Under the pieces are notes generated by a model. It saw only the letters and a program-made list of their open reading frames with translations. It was not told the DNA's origin and made no database searches. This document shows, piece after piece, positions 1 through 13,000 of a stretch of DNA of 64,000 bases; the first letter of the stretch is position 1; each line of letters begins with the position of its first letter. The DNA is taken from assembly GCA_024734555.1 (NCBI GenBank), contig JANPWX010000031.1, positions 879,102-943,101 of the forward strand, written 5' to 3'. The position numbers and the translations under genes are program-made. The stretch comes from Trochalopteron elliotii (taxonomy: Eukaryota > Chordata > Aves > Passeriformes > Leiothrichidae).

Positions 1-844
1 AACTCAAGAGTGGGTAGAATAAAGAGAGGCAGAAGTTCCCAATGTAATTCCCTTTGTTTTCCTAAAAAGCCTGTGCTTATTGACCTCAGCATTTCAATCC
101 AGTGTGGTGTTAATCTTGTACTGAAGCCACACAGGCTCCGCATCCTACTGGACTGTTGGTGTCTCAGAAGGAAAATCTCTTGCAGAATAACCACAGCATT
201 TCTGGCTCAACTTAGCCATGCTTCACTTTGTACACATAAAAGGGATTTAATATGTTTGGGTTTTTTCTTTAAAAAACTGCAAAAATTCATGGAGTAGTCA
301 TAGATTTGAATAATTGCAATAATTGCCTTGCTGCCTAAATTGTGATATTATGTTAATAAAACACTGGGTATATTTACCCACATCTGGGAATTGACACTGT
401 CAAACTAATCGTCAGTAAGATCTTAACCTTTTCTTTATGTTAAATTATTGCTTTCACTAGATGGCACTTTGTCTCTCTTCATCACACTGCTAACATAAGA
501 GCTCCTTAGTTCAGACAAATAAACTCTTCAATTCTTAGTATTTCTGTTTACAGACATTTAATGACGCAGTACTATCTGAAAAAAAAAGCTTTTTCAAATG
601 TGTGAAATTTTTACAAAAATGTGTGTAGTTGAAAACTTTGTACTGCAGCCTACATATCCCCTGTAAAGAAATGGAAGACTCCTTAAACAGGATTATATAG
701 GTAAAATAATTATGGGATAGGATTATTTTGTGTCCCATCTGAAAGGCTGAAGGAAGTGACTGTATTGTCTCTAAAGGTATTTGGAGACTGGTGGCATTTC
801 TAACAAGGGTGCAAAACAAGTATCAGAGTGCAGCAAACTAACAC
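1..844. other. Unique A+T-rich DNA, no gene seen
   Basis: This stretch lies left of the first LTR. It holds two short open frames, 10-297 on the plus strand and 535-819 on the minus strand, each under 100 codons. Neither has a recognisable domain or convincing splice or start context. No repeat family is recognised and nothing else stands out. Confidence 0.6.
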
Positions 845-973
845 TGTCACAGTTTAGCCCCAGCTGGCAACTCAGCACTGCACAGCTGCTTACTTCATTC
901 CTGCACAGTGGAATGGGGTGAGAAGAAGCAAGGTTAAAAAGAAAACCTGTGGGTTGAGATAAAAAGAGTTTAA

Positions 974-1016
<43 letters not shown>
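974..1016. repeat. (AAT)n microsatellite, about 14 units
   Basis: An uninterrupted AAT/ATA run of 43 bases. It lies inside the LTR at 845-1418, where it is the expanded ATT tract just upstream of that LTR's RNA 3'-end region. It also produces a spurious poly-tyrosine open frame on the minus strand. Confidence 0.97.
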
Positions 1017-1163
1017 GTAACATAGTAATGAAAGGGAAAATAACAAAAAGAAAATCAAAAGTCAAGAAAAACAAGCGATGCAAATGAAAACCAAATGCTC
1101 ACCATCAAGTAAGTGATGCCCAGCCTGTTCCTGAGCAGCAGCCCCCAGGCACTTTACCCCTAG

Positions 1164-1169
1164 TTTATA
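1164..1169 (-). promoter_or_regulatory. LTR TATA box
   Basis: TTTATA on the plus strand reads TATAAA on the minus strand, in the U3 part of the minus-strand LTR and about 250 bases from the LTR's 5' end. Position and orientation suit the retroviral promoter. Present-day activity is unknown. Confidence 0.55.
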
Positions 1170-1418
1170 TGCTAAGCATGATGTCATACATATAAAGCAC
1201 CCCTTTTGCTGTGTCACTTTCCAGCTTCTTGTGTAATCCCAGCCTCCTTCCCATCAGGGCAGCATGAGAAGCTGAAAACTCTTTGTCTCAGTGTAAACAC
1301 CGCTTCGTAACAGCTAAAACGTCAGTGTATTATAATTATCCTCGTCCATAAATCCAAAACTCAGTACTATATCAGCTACAGGCAGAAAATTAACTATATC
1401 ACTTCCAGAATCAGGACA

Positions 1419-4400
1419 ATATCCAGCAATCACATCTACATCATGCCCTTGTCCCATACTTTCCAAAAGATCCCAGTTAATCACCACCACCTTTTCTGTC
1501 TTTTAATTTATACCCACAAATAGCACTTCTACAGTCTACAGGCTGTAAACTGTGCATTCCTCTGTTGAATTACTCCAGAACTTACAATCATATTTTCTTT
1601 CTGGGCAGCCTATCCAGCAGGTCAAAAGGCTTTGCCTCTGCACTGCCAGTTCTTGTGCTGTCATTGTTGCAGCCACCCCTCACAGGTCAGTACAGACCCA
1701 GAGCACTGGCCACTGCTCTTCAGCAGCAATGTCTAAAGGCAGCTGGAGAGCATTTACATTCTGCAAAATGAATGTAATGTTTGCCAGGAAAAAAAAAAAG
1801 GCAATTAAATTCAGCAAAAATAAAAATAAATTAAAAATATTCGGTCAGAGCTGTTCTTGTTCTTGCTTATCCTCCAGGTAGTGAGGGCTGTAGAACTATT
1901 TTGTCCTTCATCATTTCAACTTTTGTCGTGGTGCTGTAAACAACTTTCACAGAGCTTGTGGTGTCAGCAGGGAGAACTTCGCTAGTATTTTCAATAAAAT
2001 AAAGTTGGAGTATCTATGTAGGAAAAAAAAATCATTCATGTTTATAAACCATCCATTCCTCCACTTGAGGGCATTTTTCAAAAAACTGAATAATTTCTTA
2101 CTATATGTGGTGTATATTCCTTTCTCAAGGAAAAGTAATTCTTTGGGATTTCTTGTAGGTTGGCATATAATCACAAATAAACATTTAATTTTATTTTACT
2201 TATTCACATGGCAGTGCAGGCAAAATTTTGCCTGCAGAGCATTGCAAAATATCACAGGTAAACATTTTAGTCATTTCTATTTGGTTGTATTCCTTTTCAT
2301 AACAACTATTTAAAATATCTGTGTTCTTTAAGAGTTTCGTCAGGAGCAACAGGAAGGACCCAGAATCAGTATCTGCTTTTACCATTCAGAAATTGTACCT
2401 CCTCTACTGCTAAAATAAATAATCAGCATAACATAACCACCATAAGAATATTCGTGTTCATGTGAAATAAAATATGATTTCATAATAATCTGTATTCTGT
2501 CATAATTACCATGATAGAATAAAACAAACCAACATCTCTTCATTATTTTTGTCACATTGATTTCCTAGTAGCTTCCATATAAAGAACAGTAACTGTATTT
2601 CAAAATATTATGCTGTTGTATAACTACTTTATGTTGGAATCTGTCAAGTCAATGAGTAAACTGTTTACCTTCCTGTTTTTTAGTTATTGCTGGCTGTATA
2701 CATTTGCATATATTATTATACAAAATTAGTGCAGTCATCCAAAATTTTTCTTCATGGAATACTGCCAAGTTTTACATGCTAGGGATAAAATTTTCTGTGA
2801 CAAATGTATATTTATGTTAAAAACCAGCAGTTTTTCCAGCCTTAAAATTCAAAATATAATTCTGACCAAATTGGCATTTCCAGTGGCAGATGAAATTTAG
2901 CTTGGCGTCATCTCTGTGTCAGGGATGTGTCTTTTGCTATTTTGTGACAGCTTACTCCAGTGTTTTTATTTTGAAAACCAGCCCTCAACAGCTGGTTCTT
3001 AGTATTTAGGCACTGAAATTATTTCCCTGCAATTATAATTCCCTATTAAATTTCCCTGAGATTGTACTGACAATAAGAATGGGCACCAGGGCAGCATTTA
3101 GTTTAAGTCCCAAGTGTTTGGCTGGGAAGAGCAGGAATTTGAAGGCCGCAATGTTGGTGACTTATCCTGAAAACACCACATGATGACATCTGTTGTCAAT
3201 ACACTGGGGTTTTTAATTGTTTTATGTTTTTCAATCCTAAGGAGTTTCATATCGTATCACAGTCCTTGCAACACGATTCGGTGGAAAAGTGCAAGCATGT
3301 AATCAAGGCTTCATTATGATGTGTGGGACCAGTGGATGCAATGAGCACTCATTCTGGCAACTTTTAAATCATCAACATTGCAGCCTTAGCCTCTTTAATG
3401 TAAATCAAGTGTTTCTATGCATAATTTTGGTATAAAAAGAATGAAAACTACATATGACACTTCAGTGGTACCAGGCTGACATCCACCCAGAAGCCAATTA
3501 ACATTCACGACATTCTGGAGTGAAGGAGCAGCAGATGAGTCTTTCTTAAGGGCCTTAGAACCCATTAAAAGTAAGGTTTAAACTTAGCCTGAAGAGGTTG
3601 CTTTGGTGCATTTGTTTTCTGCAAGAGAAACTTTTTAAAATTTATGCATGAAATTGATTTCTCAAAGCCGTGAATACAGTCTTTGACAGATTTGTGACAC
3701 AGAATGAACATTTCAGTGGAGACTGCAATCTCCTTTGGGCAAAAACTAGGCTGAGCACTTCTGAGGATGCAACCTGCAAAACAACAAAGGAACAGTTGCT
3801 GGATCTGTGCTTCATGAGTTTGGCTAGTTACGTGGGTTTTTTAAACTTTAATTTTTTGAATATTATAACACTGTTCTACTGTGTAGTTGCATGATGGAGG
3901 ACAAAAAAATCCCTTCTCTTTTGCTTCTTTTAAATTAAATACCTGGTAATTTAATGAAGTGCGTGCCAATTTCAGTCTTAAGGGTAATTGAATAGCTATT
4001 CTCTCTTCACGTTCTCCATATTATTCATATCTCTCTCCATGCCTTTTCCAAAGTGAAGAATCCAAATATATGTGGTTTTCCCTAAGTCAATATAACTTTA
4101 TCCTTTGAATATCTTTTGCTTTTTTCTGTATTTTTCCTAGATCAAATTAGTTCTTTTAAAATGAACTTTAGGAGCTACTAAACTTTCACAGGGTTTTTGT
4201 TAGCAGTATAGAAAGGATTTAAGGAGTGACTTTTTTTTGTCAACTTTTTTTCCTAGTAAGTGTCAACATCCATCTCTTTTGACTACAAATGCATTATTGA
4301 TTGATATTTTTAGAGAAATATCCATGAGTTCCAAATTCCCTTCCTGAGTATCAATATATTATTTAGAGACATAACTGTATACATTTCGTTAGAGATTTTT

Positions 4401-7400
4401 TTCTCCACATGCAGTCAATTTACAGTTGATTTTATCTGCCGTTTTATCACTAATTCATTTAGTGCTTTGAAATCTTCCTTCTTTGCTTCTTGGCCAGTCA
4501 CCTCCCAATGCAGATTTCTATGGACAATTTAATGGCTAAATTTTTTTCTGTCCTTTATTTGTTTTTCACTAGACATTAACTGATGAGGAAAACCATCTGT
4601 CTTACGCCATAGCATCATAGCCTGTTTGACCTTAAATTTTAAAAAATAGCTTTGGAAATCAGATACAATGTACCAACCTATTTTTGCCAATATTTTGACA
4701 AAAATGGAAAGCAGGGTCACCTAGTTGGGCTGTTAACAAGGTTTAAATTGAGGATTAAAGCTTCCTCTGTCACATACCGGAATCAAAAATGATGAGTGCT
4801 CCTTGCATATCTCCTGTAACACAGTATCTGTGTAAGAGACAAAAGCCAGTACTTCATGGAGACTCCCTTATACCTTTTATTTATAAAGATGTTAGTGGAA
4901 AATCCCACTGAAGCTTAGGTCACAATAACATGCACCTGTTTTCCTTGGCTCAGCATGAGGAAATCCCTTCACAGGATCTTTGTGGTGCCCCGGCTTTCAG
5001 AGGCCATTGTTCCAATCCATATTCCTCACCCATGTCTGTCCCTCAGGAAATGAGAGTAGAAGTGAACACAGTCTGAGGAACCATGACTACCTACGGTATT
5101 CCCTCAACTCTAGAGAATTTGTCTGTAGGAGACACCTATGATCAGGTATTTTCAGAATTTCCATTTGAAGAATCCAATCAGACCTTGAAAACAGCTTTTC
5201 TAGTCCCTGCTAACACAGGCCAGAAGAAGACAGTGAGGGCAAGATCCAGCTCGTGACCCTTAATTGCAAATGGGTATGTGAATTAGGAAAAGGGGCTTCC
5301 ACAGCTGCAGGAAATCAGAGAGGTCCAAGTAAAATTTCACAGTGCTATAAAGTTACCTGTCAGAAATAAAGCCCAGAGAAATTTGGGATAGAAAAAAAAA
5401 AAGGGATAGAAGCAGGATAAAAACCCAAATGAAATAAAATATATTTATGGAAACAATCAATTGTCAAATGTGACCAGGATGATTTCTAACTTGAATGACC
5501 TCTCCTAAATGATAAACTTACAGAATAAAGGTGTTCAGCAATACTTTGGTTCTTTGACTTTGCAGAACCAATAGTGTAAACATATTTTTTGGAATACATA
5601 ATTCCAAAAATATTTTGTATTTATAATGAAGATACGAATATATAATATAAAGAGAAATACAAGAGAACCTGCAGTTCTAAAAGGGAAATACCATAATGCA
5701 ATGCCTGAGTAAGAAAACGAGGCACTTTATATTTTGTTGTGTTTTCAAATTTGTACAGTCTGTCAGCTGCTCTCCTTTTTTCCCCCTGCCTCACAGGATG
5801 TTGCAAATATGCAGCTGCCTGCTCAATGGAGTTAATGAATTCCAGCACAGGTGCTCTTGATTGTATTGCATAATGGAAATCCCTTTTCTTTGTCCTATCC
5901 CTCTCTTTGCCTCTTTACCCTTTGCAAAAGTGTAATAAGGTTATTGTAACAGTGATTAGTTTGAAGTAGTTAAAAGTTGGAGCAAGCAGATTCAGAGCAG
6001 AAGCTGAGTTTTGGAGACAGGTTACTGCTATTGTTTGCTACTTCTCACTTGAGATTTTCTAGCATGTCTGTATTTTTGGAATAAACTTTTGTGAGCCTTA
6101 GAAATGTCTGGAAAATATCACATGCTAAGTACAAAAGATAGAAAATGGAATACTGTAGGTTAAAACACTAAGGTCTATCATTAAAAATAAATCCTGGCCC
6201 TACCGAGGTTGTCACAAATTTCTCACCAAGTTAACTACAGCCAGAATATCACAAATTTGTTTTCAAGCTAGGTAGAATTTATTTTTTGTTCAGAACTTTG
6301 CAGGATTCAGACTTGCCATGAAATGTATTCAGGATAAAAGCTGTCTTCCATTGTTTGAACAAAGCAGATTCTGCTTCAGGCTCCTTTATCAAAGAAACAA
6401 AATCTTAGGTGTTCTCTTCAAGAAATATTATGGTGTTAGAGACCCTCTGAATTTCTAGAATGTATGAACAGAACAAAAGAAATTTCAGCTGTGCAGTAAG
6501 CCTGTACAAGGACATACAGAAAGCTGCTTTGTGAGAACAGAGCATGGGTGGTAAATGTCAGCAGACAAACACTTTTTCTGGGATATAAAAAATGAATCAG
6601 AGCTGACTAGGCCCTGTGCATTTGGCTGGCATCAGATTAAAGGAAAAAAGCCAAAGTATTAGAGATAGTTTTGATTTACTGTCAAGAAATGTCAATTATG
6701 TGAATGAGGATTCACAATAGAGATAGTCATGCAGAAGCTCCCCTCTGTCAACACATTTCCAAACAAAATGCAGCTTGGAACCACAATAAAATTGTTTAGT
6801 ACCTCCCAGTTAAAAAAGCCAAAAAAACAAAAACCAAACAAAGAACCAACTACAAACAAACAACACACAAGTTTTGAAAAGCAAAGAGAAAAGCTGCAGT
6901 CAAGAAGATCCGAAAGTACATAGCCTTGTACTTTCCAGTCATAAACTGAAAACAAAGAAAAATTACCTATATTGTGAAAGATGTGAAATTTCAGAAATGC
7001 TACATTATGGTTTGGTCTGAAATATTAACTTAATAAGTTAAGGAAAGGAAGGACAAAAGGAAAGACTAGAACTGAAGTTGTTAAGGGTTTGATAAAGCAT
7101 GACAATGCTAGCAACTCATTCTACTACGTGCTTCAACAGATGAAAAAGGTCTGTTAAAAATATATAAAAAAAAAGAGATAAGACAGTTTAGCTAATAAGT
7201 AATAATTCATAAGGAAGTTTTTCTAAATGCAGTTTTCCCATAGCAGGAGTTCCAGACTGCAACTCTAATGAGATTAATATACACAAGAGAAATAAGGTGA
7301 ATAAATCCTGTCCCCAGCTAACAGCTGAATGAACACTGCCCTCTCTTCAACCTTTCATTTTCAGGTCAGGCTATTAAACCACCTGTGCTATCTATAGAAC

Positions 7401-10000
7401 ATGGCAGAAACTCAAGAATTAACCAAGCACAAGTGGGGGGCATGTAGAAAAATGCCTAGGCAATGGGGAACATAGGTGACATGGGAACTTATTTAACTCT
7501 TCTAATAAAATCCAGCTTATTACTGGCATAAGAGGAATGCAAGAGCTGAATTAGACAAAAGACTTGATGCCCTTAATATTCCCAAGGAAAGGCACACTGA
7601 ATACAGTAAACTGAAAATTGAGACAGTGGCACTGGGGCATCTTGTCATGTTAGGCAGCCTTGTACTGTTTCAGAGATACCATTATTCCAATCCATAATGT
7701 GTAATTTCTTTTGTGGCTTCACAGCATGCCAACAAGTGAAACATGTACTGTCTAATGAGTGTAATATGATAGTGCCCAGCCTTTCATGTTTCTCCCCATC
7801 CACCAGCACACTCTCCTACAGAGTTCAAGAAAGGAAAATCTGTAGGAAAAAAAAAAAATCTGTTTTTGCTTAATTTGTGATGAGCTCCCAAATGTCAGGA
7901 AGAACCATATCTAAGGCACAGGGTTTATAGACAAGTCCTGTGCTGGGCACTGCCAAATTCAGTTTACTTTTCTTAGTGCCTTATTTCCCATAAAAGGAAT
8001 CACAAGAAAACAGCATGGTTTTTCTTTGGTAAACAACAGTAGGAGTGTCTTTAATGCCTGCTCCTTTCCACCCCTTCCTTTTATCTTTTTAATAGAGACT
8101 GTCTCACACAGCTCTTTGTTTGCTTTTTTGTTGCTATTTGTTTGCTGCTGTCCGTTGCAGTATCACCAGGCTTGCTGGAAGAGCCCAGGGCAATGTTATT
8201 GTTCTGTAAGTAATTGCAATGTCCTCAAGGTTATGCAAAAGAGGATGAAAATTATCTTTCTGCCCCACGACTCCTAATCATAGAAGACAGTTAAGCAGGT
8301 TTTTTTCTCACAAGAGCTCCTGATGCCCTCATACTGTAACTTTTCCTGTAATTGAGACCTGTTTAAGAGCAGTGTTAAAATGTTTTATTGCACAGGAGTG
8401 GTGAAATAGAGCTATTATCTTTGTTCTTCAAGTAAGAAGAGACTGGAAATAACTTAAATAACTTAAGCTCAGATTCTCAGATCTGATGCTGCTGTTATGT
8501 TATCTGGATATGAGCTAGTTTTACCTGAATTAATTAGATCATCTGATCTCAGAGAGAGTTTTTAATACATAAAGTTGCAATTTGGGAGAGTGCTAGTTGT
8601 TCATTCTATTTTCAAATTGAGACTAAGAGGAATTACCTGCCAAATTTCATGTTTATGTCCCTATCAAAAGAGATTTTAATGTTTCAAATCAAAGATAAGT
8701 ACCCTAGGACTGGATGAAATGAGAACTCAGGATCCATACTGTGATCGTTAAGCTTAGCTGCTGGATAATCAAAGCTATGGTTTCTGTAAATACACAGACA
8801 TACCAATTTTCATGTGCAGAAATGAATGTCCACCTGAGCTTATCAGGAACAAGAGAAATCTAAGTGTCTGGAAGGAGTTCCTAGTTTTATAGGAAGCCTC
8901 ATATGCACAAGTTCTTTTGACTCGTTGTGAAATGCAGAAACAGATTTCTGCTTTGTTTTAGGAATATGAGTGGAAGCAAAGTTACTGACCAGTACAGACC
9001 AGTTACATCTGTATTGCCAGGCAAATTCTTATTTTGCACAAACTGTGATGCAGGCTTTCAGGGAAAGCATACTGAAAAGGGAATACATTAAGATGAATGG
9101 AACATACGATGTCAGTAACCTTGAAACATATAAAGATCTTGCAGAGCTCTCCAGGCTAACAGTTATAAATTCAAGAGAATCTGAGTCAAATATATGTGTA
9201 AAAGAAGGGAAAACAAAAAGACCTAATATGCAATGAATGTTAATATAAGTGCATGTTCAGAATAACAAAATATTGAACTAGAACCCAAAAAGTATTTACA
9301 TCCCTGCCTTTACATTGTCTGATTTAAATTTCTGCTGGTGGAAGCAGAGAAAGTGATAAAACTTAGGAGCAGAATTCTAGAATGGTAACAGGTAATCATT
9401 CTTCTGACTCATACAATACTCTTCCTTTTAAAAATCATTTCCATGTGCTCCCCTAGCAGTAGCTCATTTCTTGTAACCAGAATATCCTTCTTCTTGTAGA
9501 AGGATTTGTGTAGATACACAAAATGAATCAACTCGGGGTATAAATTAATTGAGATGTTTGTATGGATCATGTAGCAGACTGTTTCAGAGAACCATTTATA
9601 TAATTATTTTGGGAACTGAGACTGTCTTCTGAAGTTACTCTTTGCTATATAAATACTTGTAAATACCACCACTGCAATCTCTGTGGAGAGGAAAGAACCC
9701 AAAACAGTCCACCAAAATGAATGACTAAGAAAGAGTGTCTACTTCTGTATGTCCATAACTGTAGCTGGTTTTTAAACAGCTGGTTTGTAACTGAACTTGG
9801 TTGTATTTATTGCTTGTTTTAAATAGTCATATTCTCATTAATTAAAATGTCTCACTGAAACAACCAAAAAAGCATATGTAAGCTTAATACACTTTTGTAC
9901 TGGAAATATATCTTTCCTACTGTATTTGATTTTTCCCAATAAAATCTGTAATTTTTACTGGAATTGCTGAAAATATATAATTTTATTAATTACGATATGG
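1419..10000. other. Unique A+T-rich DNA with no supported gene
   Basis: Nothing here can be called a gene. At 1552-1881 two plus-strand frames are open together in a slightly G+C-richer patch next to the LTR; this might be a decayed retroviral piece, but no motif is recognised. A patch at about 3240-3420 keeps several CpGs in an otherwise CpG-poor setting. The A/C-rich strand at 6810-6870 and the A-run at 7847-7858 are low-complexity DNA. At 8161-8205 a 45-bp stretch has a strong pyrimidine-rich acceptor and a GTAAGT donor. The frame at 8970-9236 has an in-frame stop immediately upstream and no recognised domain. Confidence 0.6.
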
Positions 10001-13000
10001 TGTTACATACATTAAAACCAACCTCTAATGCCTTGAATAATTATTTTTGTGGGAGTAAGATGAGAATGGCAGGAAGGAGAAAGAAAGGAAAAAATGATCT
10101 CTGAATTTTTCTTTCTGTTCACATTAATGATGCAATGCCACGCAGTTTGTAAAATGTCACTCCATAACACATTTCTCATAGATATTAAAGGCAGATTGGT
10201 TGTGGCTGTCCCACACCAGAAGTTCTCTCTCTGTCTGGGAAGAATGAATAAGCAATATTTCATTCACAGAGTAGCTTGCTTAAATCGTTCTTCTCTGGAT
10301 TTCAGCGACTGTGAAACAGATTTCCAGATTTGTGGCTGAATGTGATTGTATGAATAGTCTTATCACATCAATTTCCTCTTTTGAATAAAATCACAATGAA
10401 AGGAACTTTTAAGAAGGCGTAAATTATAAAGATAATGATTAAGCTACTGTAATACAAATCAACAAATGAAAGGTTGGTTAAAAATTTGACTTTTAAATGC
10501 TTGCATTTTAATAGCATTGAAGAACTTCCATTTAAAAGATAAAAAAAGAGAAAATCTGCTTTTTGTGATAGTGGTTATGTGCAGCATTTTCTTTGTAGCA
10601 ATATGCAAATTAATTTCCCACTTAAGGTTTCTCTGTGGCGGCATGGCTTTTTATTTGATTCAGAGATTACTAGGCATTACCTGGCATTTCTCCAACAGGT
10701 ATATTCCATAAGTGATGGGGGGTCAAATTACTTCCTGACTCTCTTGTTATCATCAGTCTTTCATTTTACCTGCCAGACAGAGAAAAAACCCAAGTATGTG
10801 CAGTTATTTCATATTAGCTGGAGCTAAGAAACTTTATGATTTCCTAAGTAGCTTTAATTTTGCTTCCTAAAAATGTTATAACTGAGGTTCTCTTCCTGAG
10901 CTTCTTTTTTCAACACATTTTTATTTGCATGGTAGTTTAGCTGGGGGACAGAAAAAAGGGGTGGGGAAAGTGGTTAGTTGTTTGTTTTGAGTAGGTCTTT
11001 AGTGTTAGTTCTAAAGAGTCTGCATAATTTATTTTCTTCCCTAAGTCAATGAATCCTGATCAATATATCAGCCTTCAACAAAATTAATGTAGTTCAACAG
11101 ACTGAATTTTCAGAAGCTGACTGATGTCTTATTTTCTTAGAGGTGATGTGGAAAGGTTTCTTGATAAACAAAAGTCTCTAAAACTCCCTTGGATGGAGAG
11201 AACAATGGAATTAGAAGACGTTGCAGTCTTAGTTTCACTTGTTAATGAGATTTCACAAGTATGTATGAGAGAAAACCTTTGGCCTGAAGGGCTGCATGAG
11301 CTCTAGGAAAACATCATTTGTTCCACACTTCAGGAAGATTGGTGAGCCTGCATAAGTTGAAAATGGTCAATTATAATTGTATTCAGAATATACAAGCAAT
11401 ACTTATTATTGTCATGAAAAGAAATATAAGTGATTGCAAAATTTAATGTCAGAAGACTATAATTATAGTAAGAAAGCTTCAGAAGGGGAAGCAAGCAATT
11501 AGGGACATAAACTGATGGCTGTCAAGAATTTCTGGGTTTTGCACATCTGTTTAAAAAAATGCAAAGAAAATAAGTTGCTTGGGAATTAAAAAAAAGTTAT
11601 TTCAAAGCTACAGAAAAGAATCAAACCATCATGTCCTCACTGCTTTCAACCACGGGAGGAGGCTGAGCAATCATGCCAGTAGATCAGATTGCTGCAAAGC
11701 AACAAACCATTTAAAACCCTCACTCTCCTACACCTCAGGCATCTGTTTCTCTATTAAAAAAGTTGGACATAGTGGCTCTTGAATAGCTGAACCTTCTCTT
11801 TTCCTCTTCTATTTTTCCATGCAGGTGGATGGAATAACTCCAGCTCAAATGTGTTGCAGACAGAGAGAGAGCAGGCTGCCAACTGGCTAGAAAGAGGAGA
11901 TACATTTGCCAGGCTAATGGAAGAAACCTCCAGGTTGTTGAGAGGCATCCAAGGAATAGGCTGCACATGCTCCACAGGGAGTGCGAGCACTGCAACTCAT
12001 CAACTTAGTTCACCATTGGATTTGTTTAATTATTTAATTCCTGGGTAGGAAAGAGACTTATATTGATTTCTCACCATCCCTTAAATTTCTTCATATTTCA
12101 TTAACCCCGTGCTGAGGTAGAGTGGGAGATGTTTCCCAGACAGGCATAACAACCCCCAGATATTATGCTTGGGGCTCCAGTTCAAGCAAGGTCAGAAGCA
12201 GAGAAGCCAAATTATCCCAGCATGAGGATTACTTGCCTGAATGGAAGAAATGATAATGAAAATATTTTAATTTTTGAGCTGAAGTGGAAAACCACAGATC
12301 AATAGCTTATCACTATATTTCAAGCTCTGGTGTGTGGCTGTAAAAGGCATAGTAACAATGATAGTGAAGACCAGAATCTACAGAGATGCTTCCGTTTTCT
12401 GAAGTTTGATTTTTTGTTTCATTTTCATATAGTTTTTTGCTTATCTTTTCCTGCAATTTTTTTTAACAGATAAATGTTTGTTTTGCACATTTCCGCAAGA
12501 GACAATAATGATCATGTCAAGCTACTATTCTCTCCATTTTATATGGACAAGGCAACTGAAGCACAACACTGCATCTTTAGCCCATTGAATACAAAAATCT
12601 TCTGGGGAAAATCCCTTGAAGAATCCCCTATGTTAAAGAAAAACTGAAGTCATCATAGAGATGCTCATTGTCCAGTATCAAATGCAATTACCAAGATGCT
12701 TTGTACAACAGGATGAAGCTTCTCATCTGTTTTTATGAGAACAGGTTGTTTTTCCCAATCCTTGGCAACTCAGACTGCTAGCCTGCAGCAAAATTTTTAC
12801 TGTGTATATCCAGATAAATTGTATATGTGAAGTAGAGGTAACACTGTTATCAGAATTTAATCTGCACATGAGTGGTATGTGCTCACTGTTGCAGACATGA
12901 TGAGTTTTACATGTCTCAGTCGCTTTCTGTGACTGTGTGTATGATTTATCCAGAATTGTGCCAATGTTCAATATTTAAAAATTGTCATCTGTAATGTCAG

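Larger units (their letters stand above)
845..1418 (-). mobile_element. Solo LTR of an avian endogenous retrovirus (574 bp)
   Basis: Read on the minus strand, the element begins TGTCCTGATT and ends in ...ACTGTGACA, the TG...CA ends expected of an LTR. Its order of parts also fits: a start resembling the common bird LTR type TGTCCTGGTT, a TATAAA box (complement of 1164-1169), a CRE-like TGACATCATG just upstream of it, an ATT-repeat tract (974-1016), then a U5-like tail after a T/A-rich run that stands in for the polyadenylation signal. The sequence closely resembles a very widespread avian LTR remembered from many bird loci, but the exact family name is not certain. No primer-binding site or polypurine tract is seen on either side, so it is a solo LTR. 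The flanking bases (AACAC on the left, ATATC on the right) do not match, so no target-site duplication survives or one border is wrong. Confidence 0.85.

Noticed and set aside
771..1058. Minus-strand frame encoding a poly-tyrosine run
   Set aside because: It is the translation of the (AAT)n microsatellite inside an LTR.
8970..9236. 88-codon plus-strand frame after a TTTTAG site
   Set aside because: It begins with GTG rather than ATG, and a TGA in the same frame lies directly before it, so the acceptor-like site would lead into a stop.
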